A stretch of 64,000 nucleotides of DNA from a virus, in the IMG/VR virus record IMGVR_UViG_3300035670_009638, positions 1 through 64,000 of that record, one strand, 5' to 3'. This document shows, in pieces, positions 23,472-31,615 of this stretch; the stretch's first letter is position 1, and the number at the start of each line of letters is the position of its first letter. The notes below the pieces were generated by a model that was not told the DNA's origin, made no database searches, and saw only the letters and a program-made list of their open reading frames with translations. Position numbers and translations under genes: made by a program.

Positions 23472-26400
23472 ATGGCTTTATCTGGTTCTTTTTATACCAA
23501 CGTTGGTAGCCATTGGAGATTACAGTTGGAGTGGTCTGGGACACAAAGTGTCTCAGGCAACTACACTGATGTAACTGCGAAATTATACTGGATTGCGCTA
23601 GACAGTTATGGAGCAATATACTCAAGTGCTACTAAAGATGGTGGTATTTATATAAGTGGTTCTTGGAGTTATTTCAGTGGTGCTGGATTAGCTGCACTTT
23701 CAGCCAACCAAAAAAAATTACTCCATACTTACACAAAAAGGATTAACCATAATTCAGACGGTACAGGTTCTGTAACACTAGATGGCTTCTTTGATGCTGA
23801 AGTTACTCTTTCTGGTACTTATTATGGAAGAATAAACTTACCTTCAAAAACTTATACTCTGAATACAATTCCTCGTGCTTCAAGTTTAACTTCAAGCGCA
23901 AGTTGGACAGCACCAAATAATTTAAGTATCTCTATTTCAAGAGCTTCTACAAGTTTTACACATACAGTGAAAATCTATGCTGGCTCGACATTAATTAAAA
24001 CTTTAACTGGTATTAGAACAAGTGCAACTGCTTCGTTTACCACTTCTGAAAATACGAGCATTTTCAATGTGATTAATACTGGTTCAAGTACAAGCTCAAA
24101 AATTGAACTATTAACGTATTCTGGTTCAACATATATTGGAATGAAAACCTATACTGGAACAATTTCTGCTCCATCGGCAAGTTCTGTTTCAAGTAGTACA
24201 GATCGTTATCGTTATGTCGATGAAAACTTCCCAGTATCTTTAAGTGTTGGCCATAGTTCATTTACTCATACTTTAAAATGGACTTTTGGTTCATTCACTA
24301 AAACAATTTCTGGTGTTGGTTCAAGCTATACTTGGGACCCAACTTCCACTGAAGAACAATCAATCTATGCCCAAATTCCAAATGCAAAATATGGTAGTGG
24401 AACATTACAAGTTACAACTTACTATAATGGAGAACAAGTTAGAACCCCGACTTCAGTAAGTATTCAATGGCATGTACGAAACAGTGAACCTACATTTGGA
24501 ACTGGCTACACTTATAAAGATACAAATACAACAACAACTGGTATCACCGGGGATGCTACTAAGATTATTCAAAATAAATCTAGTGTTCTAGTAGAAATTC
24601 CAACAACAGCAAAAGCGACAGCTAGAAACAGTGCGACAATGGTTGAATACGTAGCAACGTTGAACGGTGTATCAATAACTCAACCATATTCTGATACAGC
24701 AACAGTATCATTTAACTTTGGTGCTGTTAATGCAAATGTTGATTTATCTTTAACAATTAAAGCAGTAGACAGTCGTGGTTTCTCGACTTCAACTTCAAAA
24801 ACTGTAACAATTATTCCTTATTCAAATCCGACTGTAACAACAAGTGCTTCTCGTGCAAATAACTTTGAAAACTCTACGACAGTAAAAATGAGTGGTGGAT
24901 TTTCTCCATTAACTATTGGTGGAGTAGATAAAAATACTGTTTCTTCTGTTCAATATCGATATAAAACAAGCACTTCAACTACTTGGGGAGCCTGGACAGA
25001 CTTCGTGTTTTCAATTAGTGGTTCAAGCTATTTTGCAACAGATGTTGTGCTTGACCTAGATAATATGCAATCTTGGAATATTGAAGTCCGAGCAGTTGAT
25101 AAATTAGGGAGTACAGTTGTAGCAAGATTAGTTGGCACCGGACAACCAATTTTCTTTATTGATACTACTAAAAAGGCTTTAGGAGTAAATAAATTTCCAA
25201 CTTTTAATAGAGATTTAGAAGTTGGTGGAACTGGAGCTATTAGTGCTAAAGGTCTGTTTGGTCAATATATGAATGATTATATGATATATGACCACGGAAA
25301 TGGAAACGTGACTCTCAATGCTTTAGGTGGAGATTTATATTTAGGATATAGAAATTCAGCTAAAGTGAGGTTGTCTTCAGACCTTTATACTTATGATGGT
25401 GTAAAACTAATTATTGATAAGTATGGGAATCTTAAAGCTGCTAGTGGAACACTTTCAGTTTCTAAGAATGGAACAGACTCATATATCAGATTTGATGCAC
25501 AAACAAATGACCCTGCCTACATCAGACACTACGAAAGTAGTAATACTGGTATTATGTATTTTTCTGCATCTGACGATAGAACGAGTGGAGATTACTTCTC
25601 ATTCGGTTCTACTCCTGGTGGAACTTATTCCGAAGCAGTAAGAATTCAAACAGATGGACATATACTTGCTGATGGAAACCTTTATTTAAGAGGTTCAGAT
25701 GCAAAAGTGTATATGAGTACAACATCTGGATCGCAATCATGGTACGGTCAAAACGGTGGAAACCTTGCAGTTGGTACGGATGATATTTTCGAAATTATTG
25801 AGACTGATGCAAGTGCTTCTAAATTCAAGTTTAGTGCCAATAATGGTACTTTCCAGATTAATAATGGTGTTGTATTGTCCAATCAAAGTGGAAATACTAT
25901 TAGAATACAAACTGCTTACGGGTATACGCAAATTGGGCCAAAAAACTCATCTTGGGCGCACTTTTATACTGATAGACCAAGTTGGTATTTTGATAAAGAA
26001 GTTGCAATCAATAATACTTTGAAGGGATATGGAACATATTTAAATATTAATACAACAACTCCTTCTGATAGTGGGTCATACCTTCGTGTTGCTGATTATA
26101 TCAGTGGTTCATATGGAACAGAGGTAACACTTACTTCTGAAGGTAGAACTGACTTGTATGGTGCAATCGGTACTTCTGGTAACCGTTTCTATCGTATGTA
26201 TTCTGGTGCTTTCTCAACATCTTCTTCTATGCATATCAAGAAAAATATTAAGAATGCTAGATCGAGAAGATACAAGATGAGAAGTGGAATTGAACTAAGT
26301 GCATTAGAAGCAGTTAGAAGCTTAACTCCATATCGATATAACTTCTACAACAGACCGGATAAAGTCGAAGAAGAACAAATTGGTATTTTAACAGAAGAAG

Positions 26401-26684
26401 CTCCAATTGATATTCTTGATGAAGATTTACAGAACGTTGATTTATACTCTTTATCAATGCTTTTAATGCAAGCTCTCCAAGAAGCAGATGAAAGATTAGA
26501 CTTCTTAGAAAGAAAGCTCAATATGAAAAAGGTTAGTGAAAGAGGTAATAAATCATATTACGGTCCAGAAGTTGAAGTTGATAACCCTTATAAAACTTGG
26601 GTTGGTAAAGGTATTCCTGAAGATGTACGTAAGAAATTAAATATGAAAGCCGGAAGGGAAAAGGAGAATTTCTATGTACTTTAA
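23472..26684 (+). CDS. Tail fibre with C-terminal S74 self-cleaving chaperone
   Basis: 1070 residues. The N-terminal half resembles DUF859-type minor structural proteins of Gram-positive phages, with serial beta modules rich in S, T, Y and W. After residue about 560 a fibre region follows (G-L-F-G-Q-Y-M-N-D-Y; repeated short beta motifs). The end carries the intramolecular chaperone of peptidase S74: S-S-S-M-H-I-K-K-N-I-K near residue 920, then L-E-A-V-R-S-L-T-P-Y-R-Y and a coiled coil. In this family the chaperone trimerises the fibre and cuts itself off at the serine. It is likely a receptor-binding protein. Its end overlaps the next gene by 11 bases. Confidence 0.88.
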   Translation: MALSGSFYTNVGSHWRLQLEWSGTQSVSGNYTDVTAKLYWIALDSYGAIYSSATKDGGIYISGSWSYFSGAGLAALSANQKKLLHTYTKRINHNSDGTGSVTLDGFFDAEVTLSGTYYGRINLPSKTYTLNTIPRASSLTSSASWTAPNNLSISISRASTSFTHTVKIYAGSTLIKTLTGIRTSATASFTTSENTSIFNVINTGSSTSSKIELLTYSGSTYIGMKTYTGTISAPSASSVSSSTDRYRYVDENFPVSLSVGHSSFTHTLKWTFGSFTKTISGVGSSYTWDPTSTEEQSIYAQIPNAKYGSGTLQVTTYYNGEQVRTPTSVSIQWHVRNSEPTFGTGYTYKDTNTTTTGITGDATKIIQNKSSVLVEIPTTAKATARNSATMVEYVATLNGVSITQPYSDTATVSFNFGAVNANVDLSLTIKAVDSRGFSTSTSKTVTIIPYSNPTVTTSASRANNFENSTTVKMSGGFSPLTIGGVDKNTVSSVQYRYKTSTSTTWGAWTDFVFSISGSSYFATDVVLDLDNMQSWNIEVRAVDKLGSTVVARLVGTGQPIFFIDTTKKALGVNKFPTFNRDLEVGGTGAISAKGLFGQYMNDYMIYDHGNGNVTLNALGGDLYLGYRNSAKVRLSSDLYTYDGVKLIIDKYGNLKAASGTLSVSKNGTDSYIRFDAQTNDPAYIRHYESSNTGIMYFSASDDRTSGDYFSFGSTPGGTYSEAVRIQTDGHILADGNLYLRGSDAKVYMSTTSGSQSWYGQNGGNLAVGTDDIFEIIETDASASKFKFSANNGTFQINNGVVLSNQSGNTIRIQTAYGYTQIGPKNSSWAHFYTDRPSWYFDKEVAINNTLKGYGTYLNINTTTPSDSGSYLRVADYISGSYGTEVTLTSEGRTDLYGAIGTSGNRFYRMYSGAFSTSSSMHIKKNIKNARSRRYKMRSGIELSALEAVRSLTPYRYNFYNRPDKVEEEQIGILTEEAPIDILDEDLQNVDLYSLSMLLMQALQEADERLDFLERKLNMKKVSERGNKSYYGPEVEVDNPYKTWVGKGIPEDVRKKLNMKAGREKENFYVL

Positions 26685-27162
26685 TTCTGAATTAGAAATT
26701 AAATTGGTCAAAGAAGGATGGGCAGCATTTAGCCTTGGCGAAAAAAATGCTTTAATACTAAGTCTTGCCACAAAGGACCAAGTTGAATACTCAAAAATTA
26801 CTGATGAATATATTTTAGACCATCACAAGTTCTTGAAGAAAGAACTTCTAAAAGAGAAATGTGAATTAGTTATTGAAGAAGGGTTTGTTTACTCTGTCAA
26901 TGGTCACAAATATAGAACAAATCGTGACGATCAAATTAATATGATAGGTCAAAAAGATGAACTTCTTGCTGATGAAACGATTACTATTGTTCAGTGGAAG
27001 ACTGAGGATGCTGGTTATATTAGCCACACAAGGGATGAATGGTTAGATATTTATAATCAAGCATTTGTTCATAAGAAAGAAACACTTTTAAAATATGATA
27101 CTTTGAAAAAAGCTGTTCAAGATGCTTTAACTCATGAAGAAATACTTTCTATCACTTGGTAA
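26674..27162 (+). CDS. DUF4376-like fibre-associated protein
   Basis: 162 residues. The middle carries V-N-G-H-K-Y-R-T-N-R-D-D-Q-I-N-M-I-G, matching the core of the DUF4376 domain common in proteins encoded after tail fibres, and E-E-I-L-S-I-T-W ends the chain. Such proteins are thought to assist fibre assembly or sit at its tip. Translation is probably coupled to the fibre gene, whose last codons contain the ribosome site AAGGAGAA. Confidence 0.75.
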   Translation: MYFNSELEIKLVKEGWAAFSLGEKNALILSLATKDQVEYSKITDEYILDHHKFLKKELLKEKCELVIEEGFVYSVNGHKYRTNRDDQINMIGQKDELLADETITIVQWKTEDAGYISHTRDEWLDIYNQAFVHKKETLLKYDTLKKAVQDALTHEEILSITW

Positions 27163-27170
27163 AAATATTT

Positions 27171-27200
27171 AAGACTCTCATTAGTGGGAGTCTTTTTAAT
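27171..27200 (+). terminator. Terminator after the fibre genes
   Basis: AAGACTC / GAGTCTT with a ten-base loop and TTTTTAATTT. Confidence 0.82.
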
Positions 27201-27215
27201 TTGGAGGAAATTAGA

Positions 27216-27395
27216 ATGGAACAACAACAAATCAACCCTCAAGAAGAAATGGTTAATGAAATCATTAATGATTTATCAAATAAAATTGCAGCACTCACCA
27301 AAGAGAATTCAATCCTGGTGGCAAACTTAAAAATGCTGCAAAAACAATTACAAGAAAAAGAACAAAATAACCAAGAACCACCTCAAGGAAAATAA
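27216..27395 (+). CDS. Short coiled-coil protein (59 aa)
   Basis: 59 residues, hydrophilic: M-E-Q-Q-Q-I-N-P-Q-E-E-M, then a heptad-like helix I-I-N-D-L-S-N-K-I-A-A-L-T-K-E-N-S-I-L and a Q/E/P-rich end. The start follows TTGGAGGAAATTAGA; an upstream in-frame extension has no ribosome site and runs into a terminator. Small coiled-coil genes at this place, just before holin genes, are common in Gram-positive phages and are sometimes called XkdX-like or hydrolase-associated, but I cannot assign a function. Confidence 0.7.
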   Translation: MEQQQINPQEEMVNEIINDLSNKIAALTKENSILVANLKMLQKQLQEKEQNNQEPPQGK

Positions 27396-27412
27396 TCCCT
27401 TGGGGTTTTTCT
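27381..27412 (+). terminator. Terminator overlapping the preceding stop codon
   Basis: CCTCAAGG / CCTTGGGG with the TAA stop in the loop, then TTTTTCTT. Confidence 0.8.
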
Positions 27413-27431
27413 TGTAAGAGGGGAGGATGCC

Positions 27432-27665
27432 GTGTTGGAGCAACTACTTTTGGAATTCGGACTAAAAGATGGGGTTTTTGTAGGTTTATTCATTTGGCTA
27501 CTAATCTATGTATTAAACACATCAAAAGAACGTGAGACGAAATTAACTAACTTCTTAGATGGAATGAAAGTTGAATTCGCAAAATTAACTGGTAGTTATG
27601 AAAGCCTATCAAAAGATGTTAAAGAAATCCGTGAAGAGCTTACTGAAATGAAAAGCAACAAATAA
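27432..27665 (+). CDS. BhlA/UviB-like holin candidate
   Basis: 77 residues: one membrane helix (V-F-V-G-L-F-I-W-L-L-I-Y-V-L) at about 15-28, then a charged helix L-S-K-D-V-K-E-I-R-E-E-L-T-E-M-K. This layout matches the BhlA/UviB family of small holin-like proteins of Bacillus phages. It starts with GTG (or the adjacent TTG), preceded by GGGAGG. Placed directly before the amidase gene, it probably contributes to membrane permeabilisation at lysis. A second holin-like gene follows the amidase. Confidence 0.8.
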   Translation: MLEQLLLEFGLKDGVFVGLFIWLLIYVLNTSKERETKLTNFLDGMKVEFAKLTGSYESLSKDVKEIREELTEMKSNK

Positions 27666-27666
27666 C

Positions 27667-27701
27667 AACCTGAGATTTTTATAATCTCAGGTTATTTTTT
27701 T
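27667..27701 (+). terminator. Terminator before the endolysin
   Basis: AACCTGAGAT / ATCTCAGGTT perfect ten-pair stem, then TATTTTTTT. Confidence 0.88.
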
Positions 27702-27715
27702 AAGGAGGAATTCTA

Positions 27716-28813
27716 ATGGCATTTAAAGTTGGCGTATGTGCTGGTCATGGTGGTTCCAATTCTACTCCTGGTAAAAGAACTCCAGACGGTGAATATGAAT
27801 GGACTTTTAATGACAAAGTTGTAAGGGCTTTCATTAATGAAATTAACACCTATCAAAACGTTTCTGTTCTTAGAACTGACGATGCTTCAGGTAAGACAGA
27901 TGTTCCTCTAAAAACTAGAACAGATAAAGCTAACTCTTGGGGTGCTGATATTTATATCTCATTCCATCATAATGCTTTTGCTGGTAAATGGGGAACTCAT
28001 ACTGGAGTTGAAACTCATGTATACCAATCTCGTCCAGCAAATTCAGTTAAACTAGCTAAGGCTGTTCACCCTGCTTTAGTTAAAGCTTATGGTTTACGAG
28101 ATCGTGGAATCAAATACACTAATTTTCATATCACAAGAGAAACTAAAATGGCAGCTGTTCTAATCGAAGGTGGATTTATGGATTCCACAATTGATATTAA
28201 AAAATTAAGAGACGATAAAGTCTTAGCAAATGTTGGTAAAGAAATTTCAATTGCTGTAGCTAAACTTTATGGACTTAAGAAGAAGCCTGTTTCAAAACCT
28301 TCTACACCTTCTACCCCAACTTCTGGAACGTACAAACTTTATAACGATGTTGCTGGTTACGTTACAGCAACTAACGCTAAAAGTGGTACTAACAGAAAAA
28401 CAACAGTCAAAAAAGGTGACTATTTCATTTTCAATGAATCTCAAGGAATGTTAAACCTTACTAAGAAAAAAGGTGTACCAGGTTCTTGGATTAACCCTTC
28501 TCATAACAAAATTCCAAAACCATCTAGCTCAGCTAAAACTTATACAGTTAAAAGTGGAGATACTTTATGGGGAATATCTCGATCAACTGGAGTGTCAGTG
28601 AACACTCTTAAGTCTATCAATAATCTAAAATCTGATTTAATTCGTCCAGGACAAGTTCTCTATTTAGAAAAGACAACTATTCACACAGTTGTTAAGGGAG
28701 AAACTTTATGGGCGATTTCTAGAAAATATAATACAACTGTAAATGCAATTAAGTCAGCTAACAGCTTATCATCCGATACTATTCATGTTGGAGATAAGCT
28801 AGTAATTAAATAA
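27716..28813 (+). CDS. Endolysin: N-acetylmuramoyl-L-alanine amidase with two LysM
   Basis: 365 residues. Residues 1-187 are an amidase_3 domain with likely zinc ligands H11 (A-G-H-G-G), E26 and H84 (S-F-H-H-N) and the catalytic glutamate E151 (I-E-G-G-F-M-D). A small SH3-like module (about 204-262) is followed by two LysM repeats (about 275-318 and 321-365), each with the G-D/E-T-L-W-x-I-S core. The enzyme cuts the amide bond between muramic acid and the stem peptide, and LysM binds peptidoglycan. No signal peptide is present, so release depends on holins. AAGGAGGAATTCTA precedes the ATG. Confidence 0.94.
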   Translation: MAFKVGVCAGHGGSNSTPGKRTPDGEYEWTFNDKVVRAFINEINTYQNVSVLRTDDASGKTDVPLKTRTDKANSWGADIYISFHHNAFAGKWGTHTGVETHVYQSRPANSVKLAKAVHPALVKAYGLRDRGIKYTNFHITRETKMAAVLIEGGFMDSTIDIKKLRDDKVLANVGKEISIAVAKLYGLKKKPVSKPSTPSTPTSGTYKLYNDVAGYVTATNAKSGTNRKTTVKKGDYFIFNESQGMLNLTKKKGVPGSWINPSHNKIPKPSSSAKTYTVKSGDTLWGISRSTGVSVNTLKSINNLKSDLIRPGQVLYLEKTTIHTVVKGETLWAISRKYNTTVNAIKSANSLSSDTIHVGDKLVIK

Positions 28814-28825
28814 GGAGGAATTCTT

Positions 28826-29071
28826 ATGCTTCAAAAAATCAAGAAAAGAATTCGTAATCCTAAAGTAATTCTTGGTATTGTGTCTGGTGTTTTAATGATT
28901 CTAGTAAACTTAGGAATCATTGATGCAGTAATGTCGGACCAAGTTATCGAGATTACTAACATGATTCTTGGGGTCGGTGTGGCAATTGGTATTTTCTCAA
29001 ATCCTGAAAGTCATGTAAAACCAGAAGAACTTGAAGTTCCAGAAGAAGTTGAAGAAGAAAAAGCTGAGTAA
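28826..29071 (+). CDS. Phi-LC3-like holin candidate
   Basis: 81 residues. A basic start (K-K-R-I-R-N-P-K) leads into a membrane helix (V-I-L-G-I-V-S-G-V-L-M-I-L-V), a turn, and a second helix (I-L-G-V-G-V-A-I-G-I-F), ending in a strongly acidic tail. The N-P-K-V-I-L-G...I-G-I-F-S-N-P pattern matches small phage holins of the LC3 group. It lies 12 bases after the endolysin gene with AAGGAGGAATTCTT. With the BhlA-like protein this gives a two-component holin set. Confidence 0.82.
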   Translation: MLQKIKKRIRNPKVILGIVSGVLMILVNLGIIDAVMSDQVIEITNMILGVGVAIGIFSNPESHVKPEELEVPEEVEEEKAE

Positions 29072-29143
29072 TTCATTTACGTCCTAAGCATGACGTTAAA
29101 CTGCTTTCTTTTTATCATAAAATTACTATTTTATAAATTATTT

Positions 29144-29171
29144 AGGCTCATTCGAGTCTTTATTTTTTTTA
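29144..29171 (+). terminator. Terminator at the end of the late region
   Basis: AGGCTC-ATTC-GAGTCT (one wobble) followed by TTTATTTTTTTTA. It lies just before the recombinase gene. Confidence 0.65.
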
Positions 29172-29190
29172 TAAAGGAGGCCGATATGCA

Positions 29191-30168
29191 ATGGCTAAAA
29201 GGAATTATATTTATACTAATGAACTTTATGAAAAAGTAAATAGTGAAAATAAAATACTTCTTGATGACTATATTCTTGAAATGAAATCAAATGGCAGAAG
29301 CGATAAAACAATCTACCAATATACTGCCGACATTAAAATGTTTTACTGTTGGGCTGTAAAGGGTGTTAAAAACAAATCTATCTTAGAATTAAAGAAACGT
29401 GACTTCAGAAGATTCTTCCTACAACTTCAAGACAATGGAACCTCAGCTGCACGTATAAACAGAGTACAATGTTCTCTTCGAAATATGCTTGAGTTTGCCT
29501 CTCAAGATGAAGATGAATATGATTATCCGATCAATATAATGAAAGGAATCAGAGGGCTACAGAAAGAAGAAGTTCGAGAGATTTGCTTCCTAACTAATGA
29601 ACAAATTGAGATGATATTAGATTATCTGATTTCTAAAAAACAATATCAGAAGGCTCTTTATCTGTCATTATCTTATGAGAGCGCTGGTAGACGTAACGAA
29701 GTATTCCAGGTGATGAAAGAAGGTTTCTTAGAAAATAATAGGACGAACGAGGTCACAGGTAAACGTGGGAAAAAATTTAGACTACTTTATTTTAATCGTT
29801 CCAAAGAAATTGCAAAGTTGTATTTTGAACAGCGTGGAGAAGATGATATTTCAGAACTTTGGATTGTCGGCAAAGGTGAAAATAAACGTACTGCAAAATA
29901 TGAAACTTTATATAACTGGACAGTAAGCTTCAGAAAGATTCTTGAAAAATTAACTGGAGATCACATTGAATTCAACCCTCACTCATATCGTCATTCAGCA
30001 CTCGAGAACTATTCAAACGGGACCCATTATGTCCTAAAAGAATTAGGAAAAGATAAACTTGATTTAAAAGTTTTGAAAGTTTTAGCGAATCACAATTCAA
30101 TCGAAACCACGGAAGGTTATTTGAAAGATCGGGATCAAGAATTATTAAACGAAGCATTTGGATTATAA
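29191..30168 (+). CDS. Tyrosine recombinase / integrase
   Basis: 325 residues with all catalytic positions visible: arginine in A-G-R-R-N-E-V (about 167-168), H264-x-x-R267 in H-S-Y-R-H, a second histidine in N-H-N-S (H301), and the tyrosine nucleophile Y310 in T-E-G-Y. Residues about 15-110 form a SAM-like DNA-binding domain. There is no AP2-like arm-binding domain, so it looks closer to XerC/D-type enzymes than to lambda Int. It could integrate the phage or resolve genome dimers. It follows the lysis genes on the same strand with AAAGGAGGCCGATATGCA as leader. No att site could be recognised. Confidence 0.9.
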   Translation: MAKRNYIYTNELYEKVNSENKILLDDYILEMKSNGRSDKTIYQYTADIKMFYCWAVKGVKNKSILELKKRDFRRFFLQLQDNGTSAARINRVQCSLRNMLEFASQDEDEYDYPINIMKGIRGLQKEEVREICFLTNEQIEMILDYLISKKQYQKALYLSLSYESAGRRNEVFQVMKEGFLENNRTNEVTGKRGKKFRLLYFNRSKEIAKLYFEQRGEDDISELWIVGKGENKRTAKYETLYNWTVSFRKILEKLTGDHIEFNPHSYRHSALENYSNGTHYVLKELGKDKLDLKVLKVLANHNSIETTEGYLKDRDQELLNEAFGL

Positions 30169-30188
30169 AAAGGGTGATTTCTCACCCT
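30166..30188 (-). terminator. Convergent terminator between recombinase and minus-strand genes
   Basis: AGGGTGA-TTTC-TCACCCT. The minus side is followed by TTTTTATAA and the minus-strand gene's TGA stop is in the stem; the plus side lacks a good T-run. Confidence 0.75.
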
Positions 30189-30424
30189 ACTTTATAACCA
30201 CCATATAAATCATTTATTACTTTTTGAATAAAATTCCAATCTACAGAACCTTCGTGGTTATACATCATATACTCTTCTGAGAATTCATTTTCAAAAATAT
30301 AAATTTCTTTACCTTCATAAAAATTAATACTTTTTAATTTTAAATCTTCATACTCATAAGATTTGTTTTGGTTCTCACCTACAATTACTGAATAAATTTC
30401 TCCAATTATCATTTTTTCTTTCAT
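30182..30424 (-). CDS. Paralogue of the 71-aa Y-N-H-E-G protein
   Basis: 80 residues from M-K-E-K-M-I-I-G-E-I-Y-S-V-I. It contains Y-E-G-K-E-I-Y-I-F-E and Y-N-H-E-G-S-V-D-W-N-F, aligning along its length with the protein at 2368-2583. The function is unknown. The start is the second of two nearby ATGs: AGGAG lies nine bases before it, whereas the upstream ATG touches the ribosome site. A good host-type promoter precedes it. The two copies flank the late region on the minus strand, one at each end. Confidence 0.75.
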   Translation of the reverse strand: MKEKMIIGEIYSVIVGENQNKSYEYEDLKLKSINFYEGKEIYIFENEFSEEYMMYNHEGSVDWNFIQKVINDLYGGYKVG

Positions 30425-30480
30425 GTTACTCATCTCCTGGTTGTTATTTATAAGGATTTATTTCTTTACCTTATATATAT

Positions 30481-30509
30481 ATTATATACCATTTTCTTCC
30501 ATCTGTACA
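30481..30509 (-). promoter_or_regulatory. Sigma-A-like promoter
   Basis: Minus sense TGTACA, 17 bases, TATAAT. It drives the Y-N-H-E-G paralogue. Confidence 0.7.
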
Positions 30510-30733
30510 CCCTTATTTACTTAATTTTTCAAAAAATTTGAATTTTATTACATAATTATTAACAGTCTTATAGAGCTATACTCTACGAGTCATCTAGTCG
30601 GCATTTAAAATCCACCGCGATGAACAACTTGTCTTTTTAAACTTGTTCTGACGCAATCGATCTTTTAATACTTGGTTCTCTTATTCTAAATTTCATTTTC
30701 ATCTACTCCGATTTATATCTCTGAAACTGAACA
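30510..30733. other. Gene-free interval
   Basis: No ORF with a ribosome site. A TAGAG/CTCTA hairpin (about 30572-30587) and loosely repeated AACTTGT / AACTTGTT words (about 30630-30650) are visible. It may be the untranslated tail of the minus-strand operon. Confidence 0.4.
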
Positions 30734-30757
30734 AGCACGCTGATTATTCAGCGTACT
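30734..30757 (-). terminator. Hairpin overlapping a stop codon
   Basis: AGTACGCTG / CAGCGTGCT (minus sense, one wobble) includes the TAA of the Rho_N-like gene. No T-run follows, so it may stabilise the 3' end and not terminate. Confidence 0.4.
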
Positions 30758-31139
30758 TGAACAGATAGCCGCCAGTTTTAAATTTTCGACCCGCAACAGT
30801 TTCTTTTCCAGTTTTAAGTGAATGCTTCACCCAACCAACATTACAGATATTGTTTTCTGTTGCCCACTTGAAAGTTTCTAATAATCCATTAATTGTATTT
30901 ACTAGTTGACCATCTTTATATACTTCAATAACTCTTCTACGCCCTCTTCGTGGTTGAGGTTTTTCTACTTCTTCTTGTTGAGATTGTTCAGATTGCTCTT
31001 CAGCAATTCTAGCTTCTTCTTCAAGGATTGGAGTTAAAGCATCGATTAATTGTTGTTTATTCATATCCCAACGACCAGTAATATTTTTTTCTCCTGCTAG
31101 ATTTCTAAGTTCTTTTACTTTCATTTCTTGTAAATTCAT
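30744..31139 (-). CDS. Rho_N/SAP-like domain joined to a NUMOD1-like DNA-binding module
   Basis: 131 residues. The N-terminus (M-K-V-K-E-L-R-N-L-A-G-E-K-N-I-T-G ... K-Q-Q-L-I-D-A-L) resembles the Rho_N/SAP-type fold that binds nucleic acid. An acidic Q/E linker and a basic patch R-R-G-R-R-R follow. The C-terminal 60 residues (I-E-V-Y-K-D-G-Q-L-V-N-T ... F-K-W-A-T-E-N-N ... G-G-Y-L-F-K-Y) recall the NUMOD1/IENR1 modules of homing endonucleases, but there is no nuclease domain. A DNA-binding regulator is the likeliest role. The start chosen follows GGAGGTAAGAAAA; the longer frame begins inside the ribosome site. Confidence 0.65.
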   Translation of the reverse strand: MNLQEMKVKELRNLAGEKNITGRWDMNKQQLIDALTPILEEEARIAEEQSEQSQQEEVEKPQPRRGRRRVIEVYKDGQLVNTINGLLETFKWATENNICNVGWVKHSLKTGKETVAGRKFKTGGYLFKYAE

Positions 31140-31192
31140 TTTTCTTACCTCCAATTTAGTAGTTGAATTTTTTTTATATCTCTCTAATTATT

Positions 31193-31221
31193 ATTATATA
31201 CAGATTCTACCAACTCGTAAA
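31193..31221 (-). promoter_or_regulatory. Sigma-A-like promoter
   Basis: Minus sense TTTACG, 17 bases, TATAAT, then AGAGAGATATAAAA and a CAACTACTAAATTGGAGG leader shared with other operons. Confidence 0.75.
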
Positions 31222-31263
31222 CACTTTTTTTGCAATATTTTGAAAGTTCTTGCAACTTTTTGT

Positions 31264-31291
31264 CAAAAAAAGAGAGGCTTTAGGCCCCTCT
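31264..31291 (-). terminator. Intrinsic terminator
   Basis: Minus sense AGAGGGGC-CTAAA-GCCTCTCT followed by TTTTTTTGAC, closing the radC and membrane-protein operon. Confidence 0.85.
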
Positions 31292-31321
31292 AAAATCACT
31301 CAACTAAATAAATCAGAAATA

Positions 31322-31552
31322 TTAATTAATAGGAATGTTAAAAATGATTAGAACAATCAATATAGCAGTAATAAAAAATCCATAGAATCCATAGAACAAT
31401 ATACGATCGCTAACATGACCATCAATTCCAAAGTATTCATTTACTTTCCAATAAATCGTAGATAGAACTTCCAATGTCATTAAAATTAAGATGCTAATCT
31501 TTTGGCGAAGTGTCAGTTTTTTTCGACTAGGAAGTTGAACAATTCTTTCCAT
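31322..31552 (-). CDS. Two-helix membrane protein (76 aa)
   Basis: Family not recognised. A basic N-terminus (S-R-K-K-L-T-L-R-Q-K) precedes a hydrophobic segment I-S-I-L-I-L-M-T-L-E-V-L (about 19-33); a second, stronger one lies at about 51-73 (I-L-F-Y-G-F-Y-G-F-F-I-T-A-I-L-I-V-L-I-I-F). The middle loop is polar. The ribosome site AGGAG lies 11 bases before the ATG. It follows radC and precedes a strong terminator, so it is the last gene of that operon. It could be a holin-like or exclusion protein; no direct evidence. Confidence 0.65.
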   Translation of the reverse strand: MERIVQLPSRKKLTLRQKISILILMTLEVLSTIYWKVNEYFGIDGHVSDRILFYGFYGFFITAILIVLIIFNIPIN

Positions 31553-31593
31553 TTTGATATACTCTCCTTAGAAATAGTTTTTGTTTGGTTACT

Positions 31594-31615
31594 GGTTCGT
31601 GTTGCAGCACGAACC
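31594..31615. other. Strong eight-pair hairpin after radC
   Basis: GGTTCGTG-TTGCAG-CACGAACC directly beyond the radC stop. It lacks a T-run on either strand; an mRNA-stabilising or processing element is plausible. Confidence 0.45.

Noticed and set aside
29080-29190. attP before the recombinase gene
   Set aside because: An ACGTC/GACGT inverted repeat is present, but arm sites or a core could not be recognised from one sequence.
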